Of a stretch of DNA of 64,000 nt, positions 16,221 to 25,139 are shown piece by piece. Positions within the stretch are counted from its first letter, which is position 1. Each line of letters starts with the position of its first letter. The position numbers were made by a program, and so were the translations under genes. The DNA comes from JAXGMV01 sp040768445 (lineage in GTDB: Bacteria > Chloroflexota > Anaerolineae > Anaerolineales > Anaerolineaceae): positions 2,108,001-2,172,000 of the forward strand of contig JAXGMV010000001.1 of NCBI GenBank assembly GCA_040768445.1, written 5' to 3'. The notes beneath the pieces are model-generated. The model ran no database searches. It worked only from the letters and a program-made list of their open reading frames with translations, and was not told where the DNA came from.

Positions 16221-17144
16221 CTAAAACTCGCCCAATAATTCAATTTCTGTTTCCAGCTGTACACCAAATTTCTCAAACACGGTTTTCTTTGCCAACTGGA
16301 TTAATTCATAAACATCTTTTGCTTTGGCTTCGCCGCGATTGATGAAGAAATTTGCATGTTGTTCACTGATTTGCATTTCTCCAACACTTGTGCCTTTGAG
16401 ACCTGCAGCTTCGATAAGCCTTCCTGCATAATCACCGGGTGGATTCTTAAAGGTCGATCCCATGCTGGCGCCAGGAGGCTGGGTACTTCGCCTTTTAGTG
16501 TTGAACTCCTTGATTCTAGCCATGGCTGTCTTAGTGTCACCTGGTTCGAGCCTGAATGTTGCATTCAAGATTACTGCGGAAGATTTCTCGCGTTTGATGA
16601 TAGATGAGCGGTACTCATAGCAGAATTGCTCGGTCAACCAGGTCTGCCTGCCGTTATCAAGTGTGAAGATATCTGCCTCAATCAGGCAGGACTGCGTATT
16701 ACTGCCAAATGCGCCGGCATTACCGTAAACTGCGCCGCCAACAGTCCCTGGAATTGTGGCTGCCCATTCCATGCCATAAAAACCGCGCAGGGCGGTTGTT
16801 CTGCCCATGGAGCTGAAATTAGCGCCGGATTCAGCGATAACAACTGGTGCTGCACCGTGGGTGTCGATTTTGATGTTATGAGCACGGTTGAGCAGGATGA
16901 CACCCCGATAACCGCTGTCACTGACAACGATATTTGCACCGCTGCCTATCAGCTTATAAGGAATACCATTCTGATGCAGCGCGCTGACCGCAGTGATGAT
17001 TTCTTCGATAGAATGAATCACGACAAACCCATCAGCCTTACCGCCAACATGAACGGTCGTATAGTCATACAAGTTCACATTTTCCTGGAGTTTGTCTCCA
17101 AATATTTGTTGCATGATCTCAAGACGGTTAGTATTTGCTGTCAT
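16221..17144 (-). CDS. murB: UDP-N-acetylenolpyruvoylglucosamine reductase MurB
   Basis: A 307-residue FAD enzyme that reduces UDP-GlcNAc-enolpyruvate to UDP-MurNAc in the cytoplasm. Motifs: YTTVHVGGKADG (FAD domain start), GSGANIVVSD, IPGTVGGAVYGNAGAFG, the active-site serine in GASMGSTFKNP, and ISEQHANFFINRG. The short form with this spacing matches type II MurB. Its ATG overlaps the murC stop by 4 bases (ATGA), so translation is coupled. Confidence 0.96.
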   Translation of the reverse strand: MTANTNRLEIMQQIFGDKLQENVNLYDYTTVHVGGKADGFVVIHSIEEIITAVSALHQNGIPYKLIGSGANIVVSDSGYRGVILLNRAHNIKIDTHGAAPVVIAESGANFSSMGRTTALRGFYGMEWAATIPGTVGGAVYGNAGAFGSNTQSCLIEADIFTLDNGRQTWLTEQFCYEYRSSIIKREKSSAVILNATFRLEPGDTKTAMARIKEFNTKRRSTQPPGASMGSTFKNPPGDYAGRLIEAAGLKGTSVGEMQISEQHANFFINRGEAKAKDVYELIQLAKKTVFEKFGVQLETEIELLGEF

Positions 17145-18535
17145 GGTGTTGTCTCCGTCTCTGGATGGTTATTCTGCCAAATATTGAATAAACCAGCTGT
17201 GATCTGATTTGCATCTCCTGCAGAGAGAACAATAACCACATCTCCCGGCTGGCAGTGCTTCAGAAGGTGAGCCATCACAACATCAAGGTTCCCAATGTGT
17301 TGTATTGTCGATTGACCCATTTCCTTTGCCAGTTTGCTGGAAGAAAAGCCCTCATTCGTCTCTCTGGCGGCATAGATGTCTGTGATAATTACCAGATCAG
17401 CCTTGTCAAATGCTTTTTCGAAGGCGTCAATTAAAGTGATGGTCCTTGAGTAGGTATGGGGCTGCCAGACCGCCCACAGCCGGCGATTTGGGTAGCGCTG
17501 TTTGGCTGCTTCAAGTGTGGCTTTGATTTCCGTAGGATGGTGACCGTAGTCATCTATCAAAACGATGCCATTAACCTCACCAAGCACATCAAACCGCCTG
17601 CCTGTGCCGGAAAATTTTGAGAGAGCTTGTGCAGACTGCTTCAGAGAAAGTCCCAAATCGCTGATCACGGCAAGTACTGCCAGTGAGTTGGTGAGATTGT
17701 GAAGCCCGGGCACTGACAGCTCAACTGTTATCACTTCATTGTCTGTCTGTATGGTTTTTCGAGGAGCCAGAGTGTAGGAATAGCAGCCATTATCATTAAG
17801 GTGATTTTCCACAACAGTGACTTCAGCAGGGGAATTGAGCCCATAGGTCAATGAATTGTAAGTATGTTGTTTAAGAAATTCCTGTGAGCCGGCATTGTCA
17901 GTAGAAACAATCAACTTGCCGCCAGGTTTGATCTGATCAGCAAATGTTTCAAAGGCTGAATTGTAGGACTCAAATGTTGGGAAACAGTCAGGATGATCGT
18001 GCTCCAGACTGGTAATTACAGCGTAATCAGCATGAATACCGTGGAACATATAATCGTATTCATCAGCTTCGATCACAAAGTATTCACCCCGCCCAGCGTG
18101 GGCGTTGCAGCCCAAATCTTTAGATACACTGCCGATAATGAATGATGGATCGTATCCCAGCTGATTGAGAGTCCATGCCATCATCGCAGTAGTGGTTGTT
18201 TTGCCATGGGTGCCTGCAATGGCGATGACTTTCTCATCTTTCAGCAGCCAGGCCAACATCTCAGACCTTTTCAAGACAGGGATGTTTGCTGACAGGGCAG
18301 CCAACACCTCAGAATTTACTGCTGGTATCGCAGAAGAGCGAATCACCAGATCAACTTGATTCAGGTTCTCAGCAGAATGACCCAGATAGATTTCAGCGCC
18401 AAGGGATTTAAGATCTTCAAGGACAGGCGCGGCGTTTTGATCAGATCCACTGACACGATAACCGCGTTCCAGGAGAACCCGTGCAATGGCTGATAAGCCT
18501 GTACCACCAATCCCGATGAAATGCACTTTTTCCAT
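17141..18535 (-). CDS. murC: UDP-N-acetylmuramate-L-alanine ligase MurC
   Basis: A 464-residue Mur ligase that adds L-Ala to UDP-MurNAc. The N-terminal Rossmann motif is HFIGIGGTGLSAIA, the P-loop is AGTHGKTTTTAM, EADEYDYMFH and LEHDHPDCF follow, and the C-terminal domain has DDYGHHPTEIKATL and WAVWQPHTYSRT. All catalytic marks are present. It overlaps the cvpA-like gene by one base (TAATG) and murB by four. Confidence 0.97.
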   Translation of the reverse strand: MEKVHFIGIGGTGLSAIARVLLERGYRVSGSDQNAAPVLEDLKSLGAEIYLGHSAENLNQVDLVIRSSAIPAVNSEVLAALSANIPVLKRSEMLAWLLKDEKVIAIAGTHGKTTTTAMMAWTLNQLGYDPSFIIGSVSKDLGCNAHAGRGEYFVIEADEYDYMFHGIHADYAVITSLEHDHPDCFPTFESYNSAFETFADQIKPGGKLIVSTDNAGSQEFLKQHTYNSLTYGLNSPAEVTVVENHLNDNGCYSYTLAPRKTIQTDNEVITVELSVPGLHNLTNSLAVLAVISDLGLSLKQSAQALSKFSGTGRRFDVLGEVNGIVLIDDYGHHPTEIKATLEAAKQRYPNRRLWAVWQPHTYSRTITLIDAFEKAFDKADLVIITDIYAARETNEGFSSSKLAKEMGQSTIQHIGNLDVVMAHLLKHCQPGDVVIVLSAGDANQITAGLFNIWQNNHPETETTP

Positions 18536-19074
18536 TAGATAAATACCACCATCAAGAATGCAAATGCAATTGCCACTGCAAAATAAATTACCGGTGCGCC
18601 CAGGAAAGTGGGCGGTAAGATTTTGATAAGCTGCAGTGCAGCATCACCGGCCGCCGTTCCTGCCAACGGAGCAGAAATAATATCAAAGGGGTACTCAAGC
18701 TGGTGCATATACCACCAGATGCTGCCAAAGATCAAAAACGCATTGATTGCACCTAAGAAGAGACCCAGGAGCAGATCTTGAAAACGATCACGAGCAAACC
18801 GGTTTGTTTCTGCCAGTTTTGGCAGGTTGGGTGTTTGGTAGCCGGCAAATACCAGAACGCCAATCACAATTGACCTGAACCAGAAAAGCGATGTTGACGG
18901 GTTCATCACGAGGTTATCCCGAACAAAGGGAACATATTTTTCCAGGACAGTAATGATGAACAACCCGAGGATGGAGGCAAAAGTAACCAACAACTCTTTT
19001 GCCCAGCCTCTCATTGAGCCTATGAAAGCAAAAAGGATAACCAGTATCCAGAAAAGCACGTTCAAACCAATCAT
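18535..19074 (-). CDS. CvpA-like membrane protein in the dcw operon
   Basis: A 179-residue membrane protein with about four or five hydrophobic helices. The N-terminal segment FIGSMRGWAKELLVTFASILG matches the CvpA/colicin V production family pattern (Gly-Arg-Gly-like turn, then Glu-Leu). It sits between murG and murC, overlapping murG by ATGA and murC by one base, so it is firmly part of the operon. CvpA-family proteins have roles in envelope stress and secretion that are not well defined. Its placement among lipid II enzymes suggests an envelope role in this lineage. Family assignment is moderate. Confidence 0.65.
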   Translation of the reverse strand: MIGLNVLFWILVILFAFIGSMRGWAKELLVTFASILGLFIITVLEKYVPFVRDNLVMNPSTSLFWFRSIVIGVLVFAGYQTPNLPKLAETNRFARDRFQDLLLGLFLGAINAFLIFGSIWWYMHQLEYPFDIISAPLAGTAAGDAALQLIKILPPTFLGAPVIYFAVAIAFAFLMVVFI

Positions 19075-20186
19075 GCTGCTGCTCCTTTTCTGGTGCCTGA
19101 CTGAGCCATAGACAGCAAGAGCTGCATGATATCTTGAGCTGCTGATGGGGTGGCAAGGTGCTCCATCGCTTTGCGCATAGCTAACAGTCTTTCTGGTTGG
19201 TCCAAAAGCGATAGAACAACTGGTACGAGCTGATCGTCAAGATATTGATTCTCAAGGATCACTGCTGCCTGTCTTGATACCAAATAATCCGCATTGAGTT
19301 TTTGATACTTCCATGCGTGTGGGTAGGGGACAAGCACAGCCGGCAAACCAAAATAGGGAAGTTCACCCAGAGACGACGCGCCAGCCCGTGAAACAACCAG
19401 ATCTGCAGCTGAGAATGCAGCTGCCATTTCCTCATTCAAGTACGGGTATACCCGGTAGTTGGCGCTGCTATCAATCGCCATCCCTGCCAGCTGCTGCTGA
19501 ACATCCTGCCAGTTGTTAGTTCCTGTGAGGTGAATAATATTGCAGCGCACAAGTAGTTCAGGAAGGTGAGGTATCAAAGCATTATTGATCGCCCTGGCGC
19601 CCAGGCTTCCACCAAAGACAAAAAGTGTGGGATGGTCATTTTTGAGATTGAAGAACTTCAATGCTTCAATTTTGTTCATTCGACTTAAACTGCTTCTGAT
19701 CGGGTATCCAGTTGTGATTTTTTTCGCTTTGCCACTTAATTTCTGCTGTGTAGAATCTACAGTTGTTGCAATCACATCTGCAAAGCGAGAGACCAGGTTG
19801 ATGGCATAACCGGGCTCGATATCAGGGACATATAGCAATATGGGCAGTTTTCTGCCGGCGATTGCCACTGGAACGGAGACATAACCACCTGTGAAGAAGA
19901 GCACTTCCGGTTTGAATTCATTGATAATATTCCTGGCAGCGCTGACACCTTGCAGAATGCGGTATGTATTGCGCGGCAGATGTTTTAATCCCACGCCGTG
20001 AATACCGGCAGCCGGGATATCCCTGTAAGGGATACCTGCGCGTTGAACTAAAGAAGCTTCCATGCTTCCCTGACTGCCTACCCACAAGACTGCGTGGTTG
20101 TCAGCTTCTAGTGTCTGCAGAACGGCGAGCGCGGGGTAAACTCCGCCCCCCGTCCCGCCAGCGCATATCAACAACCGCACCGGCAT
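19071..20186 (-). CDS. murG: UDP-N-acetylglucosamine-undecaprenyl-pyrophosphoryl-MurNAc-pentapeptide transferase MurG
   Basis: A 371-residue GT28 glycosyltransferase that makes lipid II from lipid I at the cytoplasmic membrane face. The N-terminal loop reads ICAGGTGGGVYPALAV: the usual GGTGGH has Gly15 in place of His. The donor-site motifs FVFGGSLGARAIN, VVSRAGASSLGELPYFGLPAVLVPYP and YQKLNADYL are intact. The start ATG at 20186 lies inside the end of ftsW, giving an 86-nt overlap, and is supported by the motif starting only seven residues later. The stop overlaps the cvpA-like gene (ATGA). Confidence 0.95.
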   Translation of the reverse strand: MPVRLLICAGGTGGGVYPALAVLQTLEADNHAVLWVGSQGSMEASLVQRAGIPYRDIPAAGIHGVGLKHLPRNTYRILQGVSAARNIINEFKPEVLFFTGGYVSVPVAIAGRKLPILLYVPDIEPGYAINLVSRFADVIATTVDSTQQKLSGKAKKITTGYPIRSSLSRMNKIEALKFFNLKNDHPTLFVFGGSLGARAINNALIPHLPELLVRCNIIHLTGTNNWQDVQQQLAGMAIDSSANYRVYPYLNEEMAAAFSAADLVVSRAGASSLGELPYFGLPAVLVPYPHAWKYQKLNADYLVSRQAAVILENQYLDDQLVPVVLSLLDQPERLLAMRKAMEHLATPSAAQDIMQLLLSMAQSGTRKGAAA

Positions 20187-21339
20187 ACCTCCTGCTAGAT
20201 TCTTCTTCCTGTTTTTGTTTTGCGGTCATGCGCGAAATGTTCATCAAGATACCGAGACCGATCAAAACAGAAACAAGGTTTGACCCACCAGCGCTGATCA
20301 ACGGTAAAGCGTTACCAGCTGATGGAATCAGGTTAACCAGAACACCCATGTTGATCAAGGCTTCCAGGATAATCCACAACGTTATACCTGCCGCCATGAG
20401 CTTGCCAAGCTCATCAGGTGCACGACTGGCGATATATAAGCCGCGCCACAACAGCAGGAGATAGAGCAGTATCACAACCGCAGCACCGACCAGGCCTGTT
20501 TCTTCGACGATTACAGCAAAGATACTGTCTGTCCATGAAACAGGCAGCGAATACTTGACTGTGCCGTTTCCAATGCCAACACCGAACAACTCGCCCTCTG
20601 CAATTGCCTTCATGGAGTGTTGAATGTGATATGACGTATTGACTGGATCTTGCAGACCAGCCATATATTCGTTGACTCTGTTACGGCCTTTTTCACTGAA
20701 AAAGATGATAAAACTTCCGGCAATTGCCATGAGGATTATGACAGAGAGAATCTGTCGAAAATCTGCACCGATCAAGAAGAACATGATTGCGCCAATGGCC
20801 ATAATTGTGATGACAGCAGACAGGTCAGGCTGTAAGGCAATGAATGATGATACCAATCCTAAGATACCGGCAAGTGGAATCAAACCAAAGAAAATGTTGT
20901 TGATCTTTTCCCGTCTGTTGAACAACCAGAAAGCGAGATAAATAATAACCACAAGCTTGGCAAATTCTGAAGGCTGACCAGCACCGGCGATGAAGGTTCT
21001 TGTAGCACTGAAGCGTTCTTCTCCAAATACCAGAACAGCGGCAAGCATACCAATTGTTCCAACCAGCATAATGAGAAGGAACGGCTTGTAGCGATGATAG
21101 TCAAATAGGCTGGCAAAAACCGCTGCGCCTGTGCCCACAACAAGCCACATGACCTGGCGGGTCAAGAGGTAACTGGTATCCCTGCCAGCCCATACTGCAA
21201 AGTTCCAGCTTGATGAATACACCATCACAATGCCGACAATGACCAATGCAACCACAATTAGCAGCAAGAAAATATCAAATGGAAAGACACTGCCAATGGT
21301 CTTCTTGACCTGGGCGATTGGCCTGGTTTCAACGTTCAT
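20101..21339 (-). CDS. ftsW: Lipid II polymerase FtsW (SEDS family)
   Basis: A 412-residue polytopic SEDS protein with about ten transmembrane helices, the septal glycosyltransferase partner of FtsI. Signs are VMVYSSSWNFA at the first helix, GAGQPSEFAKLVVI, QPDLSAVITI, GIGNGTVKYSLPVSWTDSIFAVIVEETG and the closing GNALPLISAGGSNLVSVLIGLGILMNISR. The C-terminal tail (about 38 residues, Arg-rich) is encoded in the 86 nt shared with murG. The ATG at 21339 overlaps the murD stop by four bases. E. coli-type KQ.P..D..FA residues are present. Confidence 0.95.
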   Translation of the reverse strand: MNVETRPIAQVKKTIGSVFPFDIFLLLIVVALVIVGIVMVYSSSWNFAVWAGRDTSYLLTRQVMWLVVGTGAAVFASLFDYHRYKPFLLIMLVGTIGMLAAVLVFGEERFSATRTFIAGAGQPSEFAKLVVIIYLAFWLFNRREKINNIFFGLIPLAGILGLVSSFIALQPDLSAVITIMAIGAIMFFLIGADFRQILSVIILMAIAGSFIIFFSEKGRNRVNEYMAGLQDPVNTSYHIQHSMKAIAEGELFGVGIGNGTVKYSLPVSWTDSIFAVIVEETGLVGAAVVILLYLLLLWRGLYIASRAPDELGKLMAAGITLWIILEALINMGVLVNLIPSAGNALPLISAGGSNLVSVLIGLGILMNISRMTAKQKQEEESSRRYAGAVVDMRWRDGGRSLPRARRSADTRS

Positions 21340-22718
21340 CGCAATTCACCTACCCACTTTCTAAAGTACCTGCCTCGTTCTTCAAAATCATAAAACTCAT
21401 CGAAGCTTGTGCCGCCGGGGGAGAGCAGCACTACTGAGCCGGGTTCAGCTACCTGAGCCGCCAGCCTGACAGCCTCTTGCAAATGCTTAGCTATTTGAAG
21501 TGTCAATGGCTTCTGGTAAGTACCATCCGTAGTGAGCGCTTGATTGACAATAGGAGCTGCTTCTCCAAAAAGAACAACATGGTCAACCCTCTGATGTACC
21601 AGCTGTGCCAGTTTTTCCCACGATAAATTCTTATCCCTACCGCCGAGTAGAAGCACTATTGGCTCATCAAATGAATTGATTGCCGCAATGGTTCGTTCTG
21701 GGGCGGTGCAGATTGAATCGTTGTACCAATTCACACTGTTTACGTTCCTTACCCACTCAAGCCTGTGAGGCACACCGGTGAATCCTTTGACACTTTCCAG
21801 CATTGCAGCAGGCGAGATGTCGGCAGCAGCGGCAATCGCGCAGGCTGAGATCACGTTTCCAACATTGTGCCGGCCGCGCAGCTCTATCGCATCAACTGAC
21901 ATGATAACCGTTTCATCATTACCCTTTTGCAGGATGATGTCACTGCCGCGTTCAAACACTTGAGTTTCGAAATCCGGTTGTCTGGTGAAGCCAAAAGTGA
22001 TCAACTTTCCGTGCACTTTGTCTGCAGCAGCCCGGGTAACAGGGTCATCGTGGTTGAGAACAGCGATATCATCTGCTGTCTGGAAATCCAACAGGCGTAA
22101 CTTGGCGGCTGTGTAGGCTTCCATCGTTCCATGCCGGTCGAGATGATTTGGGGTGATATTCAAAATAGCGCCGACATATGGTGAAAGTGTTGTGAGTTCA
22201 AGTTGAAAACTACTCAACTCCAGGATGACAAGATCATTCGGTTTCATGGATTTCAGGTCGTTGAGCAGCGGCTGGCCGATGTTACCGCCGACCCAGATTG
22301 TCTGGTTCTCTGATTTTCCAGCCTCAACTATTCTGCCAACCAATGTGGTGGTCGTGGTCTTGCCGGCAGAACCTGTAATACCAATCACCGGGCAGGGAAC
22401 ATTCTGCAGGAAAATTTCGGTATCATTTGACAAGGGCAGTCCACGGTGTTTTGCTTCCTGTACGATTGGCAGTGTATCAGGAATAGCGCCTGATAAGCAC
22501 AGCAAATCCGCCTGTTCCAGCAGTGAGACAGGATGCCCATCAAAAACCCAGTTTATGCTCAGGTCTGCCAATTTCTCTTTTGCTTCAAGCAATTGATCCT
22601 CAGTGCGTTTGTCATTTAAGGTAACAAACGCCCCTTGCTCAGATAAGTAGCGGGCTAAAGCCAACCCTTGACGGGCAGCTCCGAGAATGAGAACGCGCTT
22701 GCCAGACCAATTTTCCAT
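21336..22718 (-). CDS. murD: UDP-N-acetylmuramoylalanine-D-glutamate ligase MurD
   Basis: A 460-residue Mur ligase that adds D-Glu to UDP-MurNAc-Ala. It shows VLILGAARQGLALARYL at the N-terminus, P-loop GITGSAGKTTTTTLVG, LELSSFQLE, LNITPNHLDRHGTMEAY, WYNDSICTAPERTIAAINSF and LLGGRDKNLSWEKL. These are typical MurD motifs, with DSICTAPE in place of the commoner DSKATNP/A. It lies 2 nt after mraY and overlaps ftsW. Confidence 0.96.
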   Translation of the reverse strand: MENWSGKRVLILGAARQGLALARYLSEQGAFVTLNDKRTEDQLLEAKEKLADLSINWVFDGHPVSLLEQADLLCLSGAIPDTLPIVQEAKHRGLPLSNDTEIFLQNVPCPVIGITGSAGKTTTTTLVGRIVEAGKSENQTIWVGGNIGQPLLNDLKSMKPNDLVILELSSFQLELTTLSPYVGAILNITPNHLDRHGTMEAYTAAKLRLLDFQTADDIAVLNHDDPVTRAAADKVHGKLITFGFTRQPDFETQVFERGSDIILQKGNDETVIMSVDAIELRGRHNVGNVISACAIAAAADISPAAMLESVKGFTGVPHRLEWVRNVNSVNWYNDSICTAPERTIAAINSFDEPIVLLLGGRDKNLSWEKLAQLVHQRVDHVVLFGEAAPIVNQALTTDGTYQKPLTLQIAKHLQEAVRLAAQVAEPGSVVLLSPGGTSFDEFYDFEERGRYFRKWVGELR

Positions 22719-22720
22719 TG

Positions 22721-23719
22721 TTATACCATCGCCAGGGCTAAGCCCAACATCGCAAACAACAAACTCACTATCCAGAAACGCTGAACAACTTGCGTTTCAC
22801 TCCATCCCAACAGCTCAAAATGATGCTGCAGGGGGGCCATTTTAAACAATCGCTTCCCTTTTGTGAGTTTGAAATACCCGATCTGCAGGATAACGCTTAG
22901 CGTTACACTCACAGGAATAATCGCAATAATTGGAATAATTAGCCACTGGCCGGTCATCAAGCCAATGACCGCCATGGTTGCACCAAGCGCTAATGACCCG
23001 GTGTCACCCATGAACAGCTGTGCCGGGTGAACGTTATACCAGAGGAAACCAAATAGGGCGCCAACCAGAGTGAAACAAAACCGGCCGATGAAAACCTGAT
23101 CCTGCATCAAGGCGATTGTGCCAATTACGGCATAGACTGTGGCACTGATCAAGCCTGCCAAACCGTCCAGCCCATCGGTCAAGTTGACAGCATTGGACAT
23201 GCCAACAATCATGAACACAGCGATGGGTATGTACCAAATGCCGAGCGAAAATGCCTCTTCAGCGCCTGGCCAGTACAACTCAGGCACATAAAGCACATAT
23301 TTTAAAATCAAGGCGATTATGAGTGCCAGGATAACCTGCATGATGAATTTGGTTCGAGCTCTCATTCCCAGGCCGCGGCGATGACCCCTGATACCCTCCC
23401 AATCATCAACTGCGCCAAGAAGGCTGAACGCTACCAGCACACCAATTGGCAGAAGCACCTCGCTGCCCATATAGTCTTCACCAACACCGATGATGACTGC
23501 GCCATTGAGTAGAATTGTAAGCAGGATGACAGGTAAAATGATCATCACGCCACCCATGGTGGGCGTACCAGCTTTTGTGTTATGCCGGTCAGGTCCTTCA
23601 ACCCTGATCAATTTGCCGACCTTGAAGTAGCGCAGGACGCGCAAAAGAGGAGAACCCCAAATTACTGCGAGCATAAAACTCAATGTGCTTAATGCCAGTG
23701 CCAGTGAAGTCTCTTTCAT
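22721..23719 (-). CDS. mraY: Phospho-MurNAc-pentapeptide transferase MraY
   Basis: A 332-residue polytopic enzyme that makes lipid I by transferring phospho-MurNAc-pentapeptide to undecaprenyl phosphate. Catalytic Asp-rich motifs are DDWEGIRG, NAVNLTDGLDGLA and FMGDTGSLALG. The cytosolic KMAPLQHHFELLGWSE loop carries the HHHFE-like His cluster (here QHHFE). It overlaps murF by four bases and precedes murD by 2 nt. Confidence 0.96.
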   Translation of the reverse strand: MKETSLALALSTLSFMLAVIWGSPLLRVLRYFKVGKLIRVEGPDRHNTKAGTPTMGGVMIILPVILLTILLNGAVIIGVGEDYMGSEVLLPIGVLVAFSLLGAVDDWEGIRGHRRGLGMRARTKFIMQVILALIIALILKYVLYVPELYWPGAEEAFSLGIWYIPIAVFMIVGMSNAVNLTDGLDGLAGLISATVYAVIGTIALMQDQVFIGRFCFTLVGALFGFLWYNVHPAQLFMGDTGSLALGATMAVIGLMTGQWLIIPIIAIIPVSVTLSVILQIGYFKLTKGKRLFKMAPLQHHFELLGWSETQVVQRFWIVSLLFAMLGLALAMV

Positions 23720-25128
23720 TCTGCTTTCTCCATTGCTGTGACAATCCTTGCCATGCCCATTCCCAGTGAACCTTTCACCAGCACAACATCGCCCGCATTG
23801 AATAACTTATCGATCGATCTGATCGCTTCGGGAACATCCGGATACCATTCAATGTTGTCAGTTTTCATTCCTGCTTCTACTGCTGCATCTACCATGATTT
23901 TGCTTCGGTGACCGATGGCAATGAATTTGCTGCAAGTTTCTGCAACCCTGGTTCCAACCTTCAAGTGACCTGCTTTCTCGAATGAGCCAAGCTCAAGCAT
24001 ATCGCCCAGGACTGCAACTTTGAAGCCTTCCATTTCAGAGAGCAGGTCAAGTGCGGCCAGTGCTGAATCTGGTGATGAGTTATATGAATCATCAAGCAGT
24101 GTCACACCGTTTTTCATCTTGACCACAACCATGCGCAGCTGACTGCGTCCATACTGCAGTCCGGTGATGATCTCATCCCAACTAAGCTGCTCCACTAAGG
24201 CGAGCGCAACTGACCTGAGGATGGTGTGAATAGCATGTTTTCCAATCAATGGCACCTTGAGATTGATGACATCGCGCTGATAATGCAGGGAAAAACGAAG
24301 CCCATTCATTCCAAGACCTTCGATATTATCTGCCCACAGATCAGCTTCAGGTGAAAGCCCGTAGAAGAAGATCCTGGCTTTTGTGTGCTCAGCCATTGAT
24401 CTGACAAGAGGATCATCAATATTCAGAATTGCCCAGCCGTGGGGCGGCAATGCCTGGACAAGCTCAGTTTTGCCCTTTGTAATCACTTCAAGCGACCCGG
24501 CCCGCTCAGCGTGAACTGGACCGATGTTGGTAACGATACCAATCTCAGGTGTGGCAATTTCACACAGCAAGCTGATTTCGCCCGGTAGGTAAAAACCCAT
24601 CTCCAACACCGCACGCTCGTAGCCATCCGTCAGGCGGAGAATGGATAAGGGAAGACCGATTTCATTGTTCAAATTGCCATAATTTTTCGCTGTTCGATAA
24701 TGCCTGTCAAGCAGTTCTGCTGCCAGTTCTTTTGTTGTTGACTTTCCTATACTACCGGTAATGCCAATTACCTTAAGCGGTAATTTCGACCGCCAGAATT
24801 TCGCAACCGTCTGCAATGCTTTTAGCGTATCGGGTACCTGGATGCAGAAAGGCTGGTGCAGGGAATCAAAATTGAAGGTTGGCGTATCATTTAGCTGGAT
24901 GGTTTTAACCTCTTGAGACGTGTCTTTTTGCACAAGCGCAAAAGCCGCTCCTCTAATGAAGGCACTCTCAAGGTAGTCGTGACCATCCACCCTTTCTCCT
25001 GGCAAGGCGACAAACATACTGCCTGGAATCACCTGGCGTGAATCAATGACCGCTTCACTGATTACCAGCGATGCGTGTTCAGGTTTTATTCCAGTCAAGG
25101 CTTCGATTACGTCTGCCAATTTAAGCAC
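23716..25128 (-). CDS. murF: UDP-N-acetylmuramoyl-tripeptide-D-alanyl-D-alanine ligase MurF
   Basis: A 470-residue Mur ligase. Features are an N-terminal substrate domain (DSRQVIPGSMFVALPGER, HDYLESAFIRGAAFALV), P-loop GITGSIGKSTTKELAAELL, NYGNLNNEIGLPLSIL, NIGPVHAERAGS, and LLDDSYNSSPDSALAALDLL in the C-terminal domain. The NxNNEIGLPL element separates MurF from MurE. The gene directly follows ftsI, the place where murE normally sits first. It starts 11 nt after ftsI and overlaps mraY. Confidence 0.95.
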   Translation of the reverse strand: MLKLADVIEALTGIKPEHASLVISEAVIDSRQVIPGSMFVALPGERVDGHDYLESAFIRGAAFALVQKDTSQEVKTIQLNDTPTFNFDSLHQPFCIQVPDTLKALQTVAKFWRSKLPLKVIGITGSIGKSTTKELAAELLDRHYRTAKNYGNLNNEIGLPLSILRLTDGYERAVLEMGFYLPGEISLLCEIATPEIGIVTNIGPVHAERAGSLEVITKGKTELVQALPPHGWAILNIDDPLVRSMAEHTKARIFFYGLSPEADLWADNIEGLGMNGLRFSLHYQRDVINLKVPLIGKHAIHTILRSVALALVEQLSWDEIITGLQYGRSQLRMVVVKMKNGVTLLDDSYNSSPDSALAALDLLSEMEGFKVAVLGDMLELGSFEKAGHLKVGTRVAETCSKFIAIGHRSKIMVDAAVEAGMKTDNIEWYPDVPEAIRSIDKLFNAGDVVLVKGSLGMGMARIVTAMEKAE

Positions 25129-25139
25129 TTTATCAACCT

